DNA of 56,960 bases from NCBI RefSeq assembly GCF_001436025.1, contig NZ_AZEQ01000017.1, positions 1-56,960 on the forward strand, read 5' to 3'. The DNA is from Limosilactobacillus mucosae DSM 13345. Its GTDB lineage: Bacteria; Bacillota; Bacilli; Lactobacillales; Lactobacillaceae. Of this stretch, positions 40,422-48,424 are shown piece by piece. The position numbers and the translations under genes are program-made. The number at the start of each line of letters is the position of its first letter. Position 1 is the stretch's first letter. The notes beneath the pieces were generated by a model that saw only the letters and a list, made by a program, of their open reading frames with translations, had not been told where the DNA came from and ran no database searches.

Positions 40422-41855
40422 TTAATGTTTCTTTAAATGATGCTCATTTTCAAAATCAGCTTCTTCGCTGGCCTCAGGTTCTTCATGCTTGCGGACCCGA
40501 ATAAAGTAGATCAGCGACATGATTGCCAAGAAGACTACCCCGACCGAAACTGAAACCCGCGTATCCGGATTGATAAACATGAATGCCAGAATAACCAGCA
40601 GGGCTGCCGTGGCAAAATAGTTGTAGAACGGATACAGCGGCATCTTAAATGGGTGGTTCTTCATTAGATCGGTATTTTGCTTTCTAAACTGCAACTCAGA
40701 AAGCAGGATGACGAACCAAGGCACCATCCCGGGCAGAACCGAGGCACTGTAGACGATGACGAACAGGTTGGAAGCCGTTTTGCTCATCTGCGTCAAAATG
40801 GTGTTAAGGATAAAACCAACCAAAATCCAGCCGGCAATCGTTAAAATCGCGACGTTTGGCACCACGCGCTTGGACAGCTTGGAGAAGAATGGCGAAACCT
40901 CATGATCAACCGACAGCTTAAACAGCATCCGGCTAGCACTGTAGATTCCCGAGTTGGCACCCGACATTGCTGCCGTCAACACGACAAAGTTGATCAGACC
41001 AGCTGCTCCCGTGATGCCGACTTTTTCAAACGTTTCAACAAATGGGGAACCAACCGCGCTCAGCTGATTCCAAGGATAGATGGAAACGATGACGAAAATA
41101 GCTCCAATGTAGAAGATCAAGATTCGCCAGATAACGGATTTAACCGACTTAACAATGGCTTTTTGCGGTGAGGCCGTTTCCCCTGCCGCAATCCCCAGCA
41201 GCTCGATTCCTTGATAAGACCCAGCAATCACTGCCAGCGAGAAGAAGAAGCCTTTCCAGCCATTCGGGAAAAAGCCGCCGTGCGACCAAAGATTGGACAG
41301 GCCGACTGGATGCCAGTTGTTGCCTAGACCAAAGACGATCACCATCAAGCCGACTACGATCATCAAGATAATCGTAACGACCTTAACCATGGCAAACCAA
41401 AATTCCAATGATCCATAGGCTTTTGCCGAAACCAGATTGGCCAGTGTTAAGATAACGATCAGAATAATACCTGAAAGCCAGTCTGGCAGATTTGGCCACC
41501 AATAGTTCAAATACTGCGACATCGCAATGACGTCCGAGATCCCGACAATAATAAACTGAAAGACGTTGCTCCACTTAACCAGATATCCCGACAATGGATT
41601 GATGTATTTGGTACCATAATCGGCAAACGATCCCGTGCCCGGATTCAAATAGATCATTTCCCCCAAGGCCCGCATCATGGCATATAAAATCAGGCCAACT
41701 ACGGCATAGGCCAACAGAACGGATGGACCAGCCCATTTAATGGTTGAGGTGGCCCCCATAAACAAACCACTACCGATCGTCCCACCAATGGCGATCATTT
41801 CCATCTGGCCAGTCGTCATTGACCGGCGCAGATGATTGTTGTTCTGCTCTTCCAT
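40422..41855 (-). CDS. APC-family amino acid permease controlled by a Thr/Ser attenuator
   Basis: Twelve-helix amino acid/polyamine/organocation permease of the AAT group (YbeC/proY/D-Ser-like), 477 residues. Signatures: QMEMIAIGGTIGSGLFMGAT in helix 1, GEMIYLNPGTGSFADYGTKY and GSYQGIELLGIAAGETASP. It imports amino acids by H+ symport. The upstream leader (41884-42127) encodes a peptide of Thr and Ser codons within three alternative stems, so a threonine and/or serine transporter is the best inference. ATG at 41855 after AAAGGAG. Terminator at 40380-40410. Confidence 0.9.
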   Translation of the reverse strand: MEEQNNNHLRRSMTTGQMEMIAIGGTIGSGLFMGATSTIKWAGPSVLLAYAVVGLILYAMMRALGEMIYLNPGTGSFADYGTKYINPLSGYLVKWSNVFQFIIVGISDVIAMSQYLNYWWPNLPDWLSGIILIVILTLANLVSAKAYGSLEFWFAMVKVVTIILMIVVGLMVIVFGLGNNWHPVGLSNLWSHGGFFPNGWKGFFFSLAVIAGSYQGIELLGIAAGETASPQKAIVKSVKSVIWRILIFYIGAIFVIVSIYPWNQLSAVGSPFVETFEKVGITGAAGLINFVVLTAAMSGANSGIYSASRMLFKLSVDHEVSPFFSKLSKRVVPNVAILTIAGWILVGFILNTILTQMSKTASNLFVIVYSASVLPGMVPWFVILLSELQFRKQNTDLMKNHPFKMPLYPFYNYFATAALLVILAFMFINPDTRVSVSVGVVFLAIMSLIYFIRVRKHEEPEASEEADFENEHHLKKH

Positions 41856-41883
41856 AATAAAACTCCTTTATTTTTAACCAAAC

Positions 41884-42065
41884 AAAAAGCCGATCGAATC
41901 CACCCATCTCAATCCCACTTAAGATTTAACAAGTGGTTGAGCGGATTCGATCAGCTGTTGGCTGCATTATTGATATCCAGATTGAAGAACTCAACCACTT
42001 TAGTTTGTTGTGGTTGAGGTGGAGGTTAGCTGAATTAGACACATTTTAAACTGCATGTTTAGCAT
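41884..42065 (-). promoter_or_regulatory. Ribosome-mediated transcription attenuator (Thr/Ser)
   Basis: Minus-strand leader with four pairing segments. Segment 1 (42010-42018) is CTCAACCAC within the leader-peptide codons. Segment 2 is AAGTGGTTGAG (42000-41990). Segment 3 is GATCGAATCCGCTCAACCAC and the next TT (41952-41931). Segment 4 is AAGTGGGATTGAG...GGATTCGATC (41920-41892). 1:2 pair over 9 bp, 2:3 over 11 bp, and 3:4 over 10 bp plus a second helix, ending in GGCTTTTTG: an intrinsic terminator. If ribosomes stall at the Thr codons, 2:3 forms and the terminator is prevented. Layout is read directly; mechanism is inferred from the trp/thr paradigm. Confidence 0.85.
42000..42065 (-). CDS. 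Leader peptide with Thr/Ser codons
   Basis: 21-residue ORF, MLNMQFKMCLIQL then TSTSTTTN, preceded by AAGGAGG with 8-base spacing. The last eight codons are ACC TCC ACC TCA ACC ACA ACA, then AAC: five Thr, two Ser and one Asn. The codons lie within attenuator segment 1 and the stop abuts segment 2, so ribosome position can decide between the alternative stems. Confidence 0.85.
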   Translation of the reverse strand: MLNMQFKMCLIQLTSTSTTTN

Positions 42066-42098
42066 TTCAACTTCCTCCTTAAAACTTAGTATGCTATT

Positions 42099-42127
42099 AG
42101 AATAGCATTAGAAAACAATTTATGCAA
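42099..42127 (-). promoter_or_regulatory. Promoter of the attenuator-permease unit
   Basis: Minus strand TTGCAT (42127-42122), 17-bp spacer, TATTCT (42104-42099). Confidence 0.6.
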
Positions 42128-42150
42128 CTCATTTATCCATGTTTAAGAAA

Positions 42151-43392
42151 TTAGTGACGAATCTGGCCATTACCGATGATCTGATACTTGATCGTCGTCA
42201 ACTGCTCCAGCCCCATTGGCCCTCTGGCGTGCAGCTTTTGCGTACTGATGCCGATCTCAGCCCCAAAGCCAACCTGACTGCCATCCGTAAACCGTGTTGA
42301 GGCGTTGATGTAGACGCAGGCTGAATTGATCCGGTTCAAAAAGGCCTGTCCGCTTGCCAGATTATCGGTAATAATGGCTTCTGAATGGTGGGTACTGTGA
42401 GCATTGATATGCTTGACGGCATCATCAAACGAATCAACGACCTTCACTGCCATGATCAAGTCATTATATTCAGTATCCCAATCAGCATCTGTAGCTGGCT
42501 GCATGTCAACGATCGCCTGGGCCCGCTCATCGCCGCGCAGCTCGACGCCATGAGCCCGCAGACTCTTGGCCAGGACCGGCAGATAGGCAGCGGCCACGTC
42601 TTGGTGAATCAACAGCTTTTCGGCCGCGTTGCAGACGGATGGCCGCTGCACCTTGGCATTGACCACGATTGCCTGCGCCATTTCCAGCTGCGCATCCTTA
42701 TCGACATAGATGTGGCAGTTGCCGGCACCGGTTTCGATTACCGGAACCGTTGCCGTCTTAACTACGCGCTGAATCAAGCCACGGCCGCCACGAGGAATCA
42801 AAACGTCCAGATAATCGTTAAGGTGCATCAAGTCGCCGGCCGTTTCGTGACTGGTATCAGTTATCAGCTGTACGCTGTCTTTTGGCAGATCCTGGTCTGA
42901 CAGCGATTGCCGCAAGACATTGGCCAAAGCGGCATTGGTATGCAGTGCTTCCTTACCGCCCCGCAGAATTACGGCATTGCCGCTCTTAAACGTCAGGGCC
43001 GCGGCATCAACGGTAACGTTTGGCCGTGCTTCAAAGATAATACCGATTACGCCTAAAGGAACGCGTTTTTGTAGAATCTGCAGCCCATCAGCCGTGTACC
43101 AGCCCCTGTCGATCTTGGCAACTGGATCTGGCAGCTGCGCGACGGTCTTTAAGCCGGCCGCCATGTCTTCAATGCGCTTTTCATTGATCAGCAGCCGATC
43201 GGTAAACTTCTTTGGCATATCAACTGCCTGCTGCATATCAAGCTGATTGGCCGCGATAATTTCTTCTTTAGCGGCTAAAAGATCCTGGGCCATCTGCAAA
43301 AGGGCCTGGTTTTTGGCAGCCGTATCCAGCAGCATCAGTTCCTGTTCGGCTGCCTGAGCGCGCTGGCCCATTTTAATCAATGTCTCGTTCAT
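42151..43392 (-). CDS. proA: Glutamate-5-semialdehyde dehydrogenase (proline synthesis)
   Basis: NADPH-dependent gamma-glutamyl phosphate reductase, second step of proline synthesis, 413 residues, full length. Motifs: RVPLGVIGIIFEARPNVTVD, NAVILRGGKEALHTN, the catalytic Cys in VQRPSVCNAAEKLLIH and the GAEIGISTQKLHARGPMGLE C-terminal signature. The proB stop codon (TAA) directly abuts the proA ATG, so translation is coupled; GGAGG is the ribosome site. Controlled by the T-box at 44240-44425. Confidence 0.95.
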   Translation of the reverse strand: MNETLIKMGQRAQAAEQELMLLDTAAKNQALLQMAQDLLAAKEEIIAANQLDMQQAVDMPKKFTDRLLINEKRIEDMAAGLKTVAQLPDPVAKIDRGWYTADGLQILQKRVPLGVIGIIFEARPNVTVDAAALTFKSGNAVILRGGKEALHTNAALANVLRQSLSDQDLPKDSVQLITDTSHETAGDLMHLNDYLDVLIPRGGRGLIQRVVKTATVPVIETGAGNCHIYVDKDAQLEMAQAIVVNAKVQRPSVCNAAEKLLIHQDVAAAYLPVLAKSLRAHGVELRGDERAQAIVDMQPATDADWDTEYNDLIMAVKVVDSFDDAVKHINAHSTHHSEAIITDNLASGQAFLNRINSACVYINASTRFTDGSQVGFGAEIGISTQKLHARGPMGLEQLTTIKYQIIGNGQIRH

Positions 43393-44223
43393 TTAAAATT
43401 CCTCCTTGTCAGTTGCTAACGGCTTGATTGAATGACGGCCAAAATGCGTGCCAATTGGCTGACCATTGACCACCTTTAAGATTACCCGCGGATCCTGACC
43501 GTTGCACAGGACCATTTGCCGATCCGCGTTTAAAATCGTTTCGGCAGCTTTAAGCTTGGTAACCATTCCGCCCGTGCCAAAGCGCGTTGACGAACCGGTC
43601 GCGCTCAATCTGATTGCCGGGGTGAGTTCTGCAACGTTTTCAATCAGCTTGGCATCGGCATTTTTGTGCGGATCCTTGTCAAACAGACCATCAATATCCG
43701 ACAAAACGATCAGCAGGTCCGCCCCGATCCGTGTGGCTACCAAAGCCGAAAGCTCATCATTATCGCTGAAGGTCGTGTGATGATCCAGCTCGTCGACGCT
43801 GACGGGGTCGTTTTCATTAATAATGGGAACGATCTTTTGCTGCAGCAGAGCCTCAATCGTGTTCAAGACGTTAGTGCGATTGAGCGGATATTCCAGATTG
43901 TCGCGCGTCAACAAAAGCTGCGCGATTCGCGTCTGATAGTCCAAGAAACGCTGAGAATAGATACGCATCAGCTCGACTTGTCCTAAAGATGCCAAGGCCT
44001 GCTGCTCAGCAATGGCTGCCGGCCGCTGCGTTTTATTCAGACTGGCCAGCCCCGCCCCCATGGCCCCCGAAGATACCAAGACGACCTGATAGCCGGCATT
44101 GTTCAGTGCAGACAACGAATAGGCCAAGCGATCAATTGAAGGTAGATTGATCCGCCCGTTTTTCATTACCAGACTGCTGGTCCCTACTTTGACGACCAGC
44201 CGCCGAATCATTTTTGCTTCCAT
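43393..44223 (-). CDS. proB: Glutamate 5-kinase (proline synthesis)
   Basis: ATP-dependent kinase making gamma-glutamyl phosphate, first step of proline synthesis, 276 residues. This is the single amino-acid-kinase-domain form; the C-terminal PUA domain of longer versions is absent, as usual in lactobacilli. Motifs: VVKVGTSSLV at the N-terminus, VVLVSSGAMGAGLASL, PIINENDPVSVDEL, FSDNDELSALVATRIGADLL and SDIDGLFDKDP. GAGG lies seven bases before the ATG. First gene of the proBA operon. Confidence 0.95.
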   Translation of the reverse strand: MEAKMIRRLVVKVGTSSLVMKNGRINLPSIDRLAYSLSALNNAGYQVVLVSSGAMGAGLASLNKTQRPAAIAEQQALASLGQVELMRIYSQRFLDYQTRIAQLLLTRDNLEYPLNRTNVLNTIEALLQQKIVPIINENDPVSVDELDHHTTFSDNDELSALVATRIGADLLIVLSDIDGLFDKDPHKNADAKLIENVAELTPAIRLSATGSSTRFGTGGMVTKLKAAETILNADRQMVLCNGQDPRVILKVVNGQPIGTHFGRHSIKPLATDKEEF

Positions 44224-44239
44224 ATACTTACCTCGTTAA

Positions 44240-44425
44240 GACAAAAAGCACGCCCTTAATCGAGACACCAGTGACGGCGGTACCATTCTCGTTTAAAGAC
44301 GTGCTTTACCCTTTTAAAAAAATATTTCAATGTAGTCAGCTCGCGACAGGATTTCGGATGCTTGCTCGCCTTTGCAGCTACCGGCGATTCTCTGAACGAC
44401 CCTTAATTGATTCGCGATGATATTA
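44240..44425 (-). promoter_or_regulatory. T-box riboswitch of proBA, probably tRNA-Pro
   Basis: Minus-strand leader after a good promoter. Stem I region AGAGAATCGCCGGTAGCTGC; probable specifier loop CCGAAATCCTGTCG containing CCT (Pro); the T-box sequence GAATGGTACCGCC (44277-44289). A terminator is formed by AAGCACG...CGTGCTTTTT (44243-44312). Proline T-boxes with CCU specifiers are known upstream of pro genes in Firmicutes. Class is clear, specificity likely. Confidence 0.82.
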
Positions 44426-44430
44426 TTTGA

Positions 44431-44459
44431 ACTATAAAATGCTTTTTGCCAATTGTCAA
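44431..44459 (-). promoter_or_regulatory. Promoter of proBA
   Basis: Minus strand TTGACA (44459-44454), 17-bp spacer, TATAGT (44436-44431). Confidence 0.8.
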
Positions 44460-44468
44460 GCAGATGGC

Positions 44469-46250
44469 TTAGTAAATTGCCGAGTGGACGACGCGTTCGA
44501 TATCATCAACGATCTGTTCCGGCGTCAAGTGGTACCATTCATAGAGTACTTCCAGCGGCACGTTGTCAGCAAACTCACGCGGCGCGCCAAAGTTTAAGAC
44601 TTTCATGTTGGTTGGTCCATAGTAGCGGTCGATCGTTTCGCCAAAGCCGCCGCTGAGATTGCCATCTTCAATCGTAACGACGATGTCATGATCCTCTTGC
44701 AGATAGTGCAGATCACGCTGGTCAATGCTGGTAACTGACTTAGGATTGATCAAGGTGGCATCGATATTGAGCTTTTCCTTCAGCTGCCGACAGACCTCCT
44801 CGCCCAGCTGCCAGAAACCGCCCACGGCCATGATAGCAACCTCGCTGCCATGATGAGCAATGTCATAGTCAATCGTAGCATAGCTGTCTTGGGAAGGCGT
44901 GCCGTGCAGCAGTTCGTGTTCTGGCTGTCGGATGACCACTGGCGTATCGTTTTGCTTTAAGGCCCAGCGCAGCATGGAGATCATTTCTTCGACGTTGGTT
45001 GGCGCCAGATACTCAATATTTGGCAGACTGCTGATGTATGAGATGTCAAACGTGCCTTGATGCGTGGCAGAATCTGAGGAAATCGTGCCGCCACGAACGA
45101 TCATGACAATAGGATATTCGTTTAAGGCCACGTCATGTACCAGTTGATCATAGGCCCGCTGCAAAAACGTGCTGCTCTCAAACAGAACGGGCCGCGCGCC
45201 GCCAGCTGCCATAGCCACTGCCGTCGTTACGGAATCGGGTTCGGCAATGCCAACGTCAAAATAGCGCTCGGCATGGGCAGCTTTAAAGCGTTCCAGGTCA
45301 AACATCCCAGGAATTGCAGCATTGATGGCCACAACCGGCTTGCCGGCTTCGACCTGGGCATTAAGCTCATCAATCACGGCCGCGCTGTAGCTTTCTTTTG
45401 GTGCCGACTGCTTGCTTTCACCGGTCTGCAGGTCAAACGGCGCGCGCCAGTGGTATTTCTTCTGATCATCGATGGCTGGCTGATAACCCTTACCTTTTTG
45501 CGTATTAACGTGCAAAACGATTGGGTGATCAATGTTTTTGACCTCTTTAAAGACATCAATCATCGTCTTCAAGTCGTTGCCGTCTGCCACGTAGCGATAG
45601 TCCAGCCCCATGAACTTAAAGATGTTGTTGGCTGATTGTCCCTGCGTATCGCGCAGTTCCTTTAAGCCGCGGTACAAGCCGCCTTGATCCTCATCAATCG
45701 ACATCTGATTGTCATTGACCAGAATGATCAGATTGCTCTTGAGCTTGGCAGCATTGTTCAAGCCTTCAAATGCCAAACCGCCGGAAAGCGAGCCATCGCC
45801 AATGACGGCCATCACGTTTTCATGACTATCAGGATTTACCAGATCACGAGCCTGTGCCATCCCGACTGCCAAAGCGATCGAAGTGGAAGTATGCCCGACC
45901 TTAAAGAAGTCATGCGGGCTTTCGCTTGGATCGGTAAAGCCGCTGACGTCCTCATAATGATCAGGATCCAAAAATCCCAGCTTGCGGCCAGTCAGCATTT
46001 TGTGCGCGTAGCATTGGTGCGAGACGTCCCAGATCACCTTATCGTGCGGGGAATCAAACACATAATGAAATGCAATCGTCAGCTCCATCACGCCCAGGTT
46101 GGGACCGACATGCCCGCCGACTGCACTATCACGTTCAAGTACCAGCCGCCGCATTTCTTGAGCCAATTCCTTGAGCTGATCCAGGTTCATCGATTTGATG
46201 TCTTGGGGCTCGTTGACTTCATTCAGCAGGAAATCCGGATGTTGATTCAT
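44469..46250 (-). CDS. 1-deoxy-D-xylulose-5-phosphate synthase-like transketolase
   Basis: ThDP-dependent enzyme of the DXS/transketolase family, 593 residues from the ATG after AGAGG (46250; an in-frame GTG at 46259 is less likely). The ThDP/Mg motif is GDGSLSGGLAFEGLNNAAKL...NDNQMSID. The N-terminal His is in VGGHVGPNLGVMELTIAFHY and the Glu contacting ThDP in YFDVGIAEPDSVTTAVAMA. In canonical DXS the last block reads GIAEQHAVT; here PDS replaces QHA, losing the conserved His, so activity on pyruvate and glyceraldehyde-3-P is uncertain. Lactobacilli normally use the mevalonate route, and no dxr-type gene is near, so the product may serve thiamine or pyridoxal synthesis, or the enzyme may act on other ketoses. 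Alone in its unit. Confidence 0.85.
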   Translation of the reverse strand: MNQHPDFLLNEVNEPQDIKSMNLDQLKELAQEMRRLVLERDSAVGGHVGPNLGVMELTIAFHYVFDSPHDKVIWDVSHQCYAHKMLTGRKLGFLDPDHYEDVSGFTDPSESPHDFFKVGHTSTSIALAVGMAQARDLVNPDSHENVMAVIGDGSLSGGLAFEGLNNAAKLKSNLIILVNDNQMSIDEDQGGLYRGLKELRDTQGQSANNIFKFMGLDYRYVADGNDLKTMIDVFKEVKNIDHPIVLHVNTQKGKGYQPAIDDQKKYHWRAPFDLQTGESKQSAPKESYSAAVIDELNAQVEAGKPVVAINAAIPGMFDLERFKAAHAERYFDVGIAEPDSVTTAVAMAAGGARPVLFESSTFLQRAYDQLVHDVALNEYPIVMIVRGGTISSDSATHQGTFDISYISSLPNIEYLAPTNVEEMISMLRWALKQNDTPVVIRQPEHELLHGTPSQDSYATIDYDIAHHGSEVAIMAVGGFWQLGEEVCRQLKEKLNIDATLINPKSVTSIDQRDLHYLQEDHDIVVTIEDGNLSGGFGETIDRYYGPTNMKVLNFGAPREFADNVPLEVLYEWYHLTPEQIVDDIERVVHSAIY

Positions 46251-46405
46251 TTCTTCCACCTCTCAAATTTACAAACGATCTTCTTAGCTATCTATTTTAC
46301 AACACTTCATGAAATAAAGAAAACGGTTGGTAATTCCTTTAATTTGACGGCAACCAAAAAGATTCGTAACATTAAGTAAGCATTGCTTTAGAAAGGAGGA
46401 GCAGG

Positions 46406-47626
46406 ATGTCAAATCAAGCCATCGAAAAGCTGTCACCATTTAAAACCCTGACCGATGAACAGGCTCAGCTGGTCGATGAGGTGATTTTGTTTGCCAAGCA
46501 GCACTTAACGCAGGATTTTCCCGCTGTCTATACGATCCTGGGTGATGCCGGCACTGGTAAGAGCGTCGTCTTGTCACACCTGTTTGCTCGTCTGCAGCAG
46601 GCCGCCCGGGTTCAGTCAGACAGTCCTTTTTACGGGACGCATAACTATTTTTTGGTCAACCATCCCGAAGTCCTTAAAGTCTACAAGCAGATTGCCGGAC
46701 CAATCAAAACTTTGTTAAAAAAAGACTATCAGCGGCCAACCTCGTTTATCAATCAGCTGGACAAAAACAACGCCAATGCCGATATCGTAGTCATTGACGA
46801 GGCGCATCTATTGTTAAGCAAGCCTGATCACTATAATAATTTCTACCATGAAAATCAGCTGCTTGAGATCATTAAGCGCGCTAAGGTCGTTGTTTTGGTA
46901 TTTGATCAGTATCAGGTTCTGCGCATGAAGAGCTTTTGGACTTTGGAGCGCTTAAATGAGCTGATCACGCCTTATCCACACCAAAGCTATCAGCTCAAGC
47001 ACCAGTTTCGCATGACGGCTTCTGACGATCTGATTGCCTGGTTCAACCAGCTGACCAACGGCTTGATTGAGCCCCTGCCTAAAAACGCTTGCGATCACTA
47101 TGATTTTCGTATTTTTAACGATGCAGAAAAGATGCGGCAGCTGATCGTCAAGCGCAACCAAGAAGTCGGCCTGTCCAGAATTCTTTCAACGTCTGGCTAT
47201 CCCTCAACTTTAGATGGCGGCAAGCACTATATCTGTGAAGGCGACTTTAAAATGCCTTGGGACCAGTACAACTTTACTGCCACACCATGGGCTGAGCTGC
47301 CGCAAACCATTGATGAGGTCGGTTCAATCTATACCTGCCAGGGTTTTGATCTCAATTATGCCGGCATCATCATTGGACCAGTAATCAGCCAAAAGCCTGG
47401 TACCAATCAGCTGCAGGTCAATCTGGATCGCTTTACCGATACTGAGGCCTTTAAAAAGCGTGCAGACTTGACGGATCCCGACCAGATCATTCATTATGAG
47501 AAACGAATGATCCTAAATGCTTTAAACGTAATCTTAAAGCGCGGCGTTAAAGGAACCTATCTGTATGCTCATGATCCACTGCTGCGTCAAACGCTTTTTG
47601 AGCTGAGCCAGGCACTGAACGCCTAA
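46406..47626 (+). CDS. DUF2075-domain ATPase/helicase-like protein
   Basis: P-loop protein of the DUF2075 family (superfamily 1 helicase-like ATPases related to the Schlafen group), 406 residues. Walker A GDAGTGKSVVLSHL about residues 47-60, Walker B IVVIDEAHLLLSKPD, motif III-like VLVFDQYQVL, and motif VI-type sequence near YTCQGFDLNYAGIIIGP. Such proteins are common in lactobacilli; their substrate is unknown. AAAGGAGGAGCAGG precedes the ATG, a strong ribosome site. It is followed by the VTT protein 22 bases later, forming a probable operon with the MFS gene further on. Confidence 0.85.
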   Translation: MSNQAIEKLSPFKTLTDEQAQLVDEVILFAKQHLTQDFPAVYTILGDAGTGKSVVLSHLFARLQQAARVQSDSPFYGTHNYFLVNHPEVLKVYKQIAGPIKTLLKKDYQRPTSFINQLDKNNANADIVVIDEAHLLLSKPDHYNNFYHENQLLEIIKRAKVVVLVFDQYQVLRMKSFWTLERLNELITPYPHQSYQLKHQFRMTASDDLIAWFNQLTNGLIEPLPKNACDHYDFRIFNDAEKMRQLIVKRNQEVGLSRILSTSGYPSTLDGGKHYICEGDFKMPWDQYNFTATPWAELPQTIDEVGSIYTCQGFDLNYAGIIIGPVISQKPGTNQLQVNLDRFTDTEAFKKRADLTDPDQIIHYEKRMILNALNVILKRGVKGTYLYAHDPLLRQTLFELSQALNA

Positions 47627-47648
47627 CCGATAGAAAGAAGATACCCCG

Positions 47649-48356
47649 ATGCCTCAAAAACTACATCTTAACAGTCGCTGGCTGACGATTCTGGCCGGCA
47701 TCTTTGCCATGATCGTCTTGATTAAGGTCGGTTTTGACTACTGGCCAGAAATCAAGCTGCTGATGCATCCGACCCACGAACACCGCGTCATGCTTACTAA
47801 GATGATTCGTGATCACGGGGCCAAGGACTTTCTGCTTTTAATGATGGTCATCGCGCTGCTTAACGCGATCCCAGGCATGTCAATTGCCGCGGTATGCATT
47901 CTGGCCGGCGTCTGCTATGGACCTTGGATCGGCCTTTTGATCAGCTGGAGCGGCAACATCCTGGGGAATCTGGCAGTTGCCTTGCTGTTTAGCCGCGTGC
48001 ATCTGTCACAAAAACTCAAGAAGCATCAGCTGCTGCAAAAACTGCTTAATCAGCCCCACCCCCGCCTTGGCCTGATTATTGGTTATATGATTCCAGCCAT
48101 TCCCAACGCACTGGTCAACTACTCGGGAGTCCGGCTTAAGGTCTCACCGACACAGATGCTGCCCTTGATTGCCCTGGGAATGCTGCCATGCTCATTTATC
48201 TACGCGTTTGGCGGCAATGCAATTTTTAGCGAGAACCTTGCTCAGCTGGTGATTTTCGCGGCTTTGATCATCATTTTGACGCTCGTTTCAGTTGGTGCCC
48301 ACCAGCATCATAAACGCGCCAGCAGTCAAATCAAACAAAAACAGCTGAGCGAATAA
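47649..48356 (+). CDS. TVP38/TMEM64 (VTT-domain) membrane protein
   Basis: 235-residue integral membrane protein with five to six helices. It carries the VTT/SNARE-associated domain signature (about 75-180): LNAIPGMSIAAVCILAGVCYG, WSGNILGNLAVALLFSRV and YMIPAIPNALVNYSGVRLKV. The family (relatives of DedA) includes lipid scramblase or undecaprenyl/phospholipid transport proteins; function here is unknown. GAAAGAAG precedes the ATG; 22 bases after the DUF2075 gene, likely cotranscribed. Confidence 0.85.
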   Translation: MPQKLHLNSRWLTILAGIFAMIVLIKVGFDYWPEIKLLMHPTHEHRVMLTKMIRDHGAKDFLLLMMVIALLNAIPGMSIAAVCILAGVCYGPWIGLLISWSGNILGNLAVALLFSRVHLSQKLKKHQLLQKLLNQPHPRLGLIIGYMIPAIPNALVNYSGVRLKVSPTQMLPLIALGMLPCSFIYAFGGNAIFSENLAQLVIFAALIIILTLVSVGAHQHHKRASSQIKQKQLSE

Positions 48357-48424
48357 AACGGAAATGCGACCCAGCGTCCATTCCCGCTTTATTTTTGCCA
48401 ATTAATCTTAATAAGGAGTTTTTT

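Noticed and set aside
45135-46379. Long plus-strand ORFs opposite the DXS-like gene
   Set aside because: Antisense shadows; the minus frame has full family motifs and a ribosome site.
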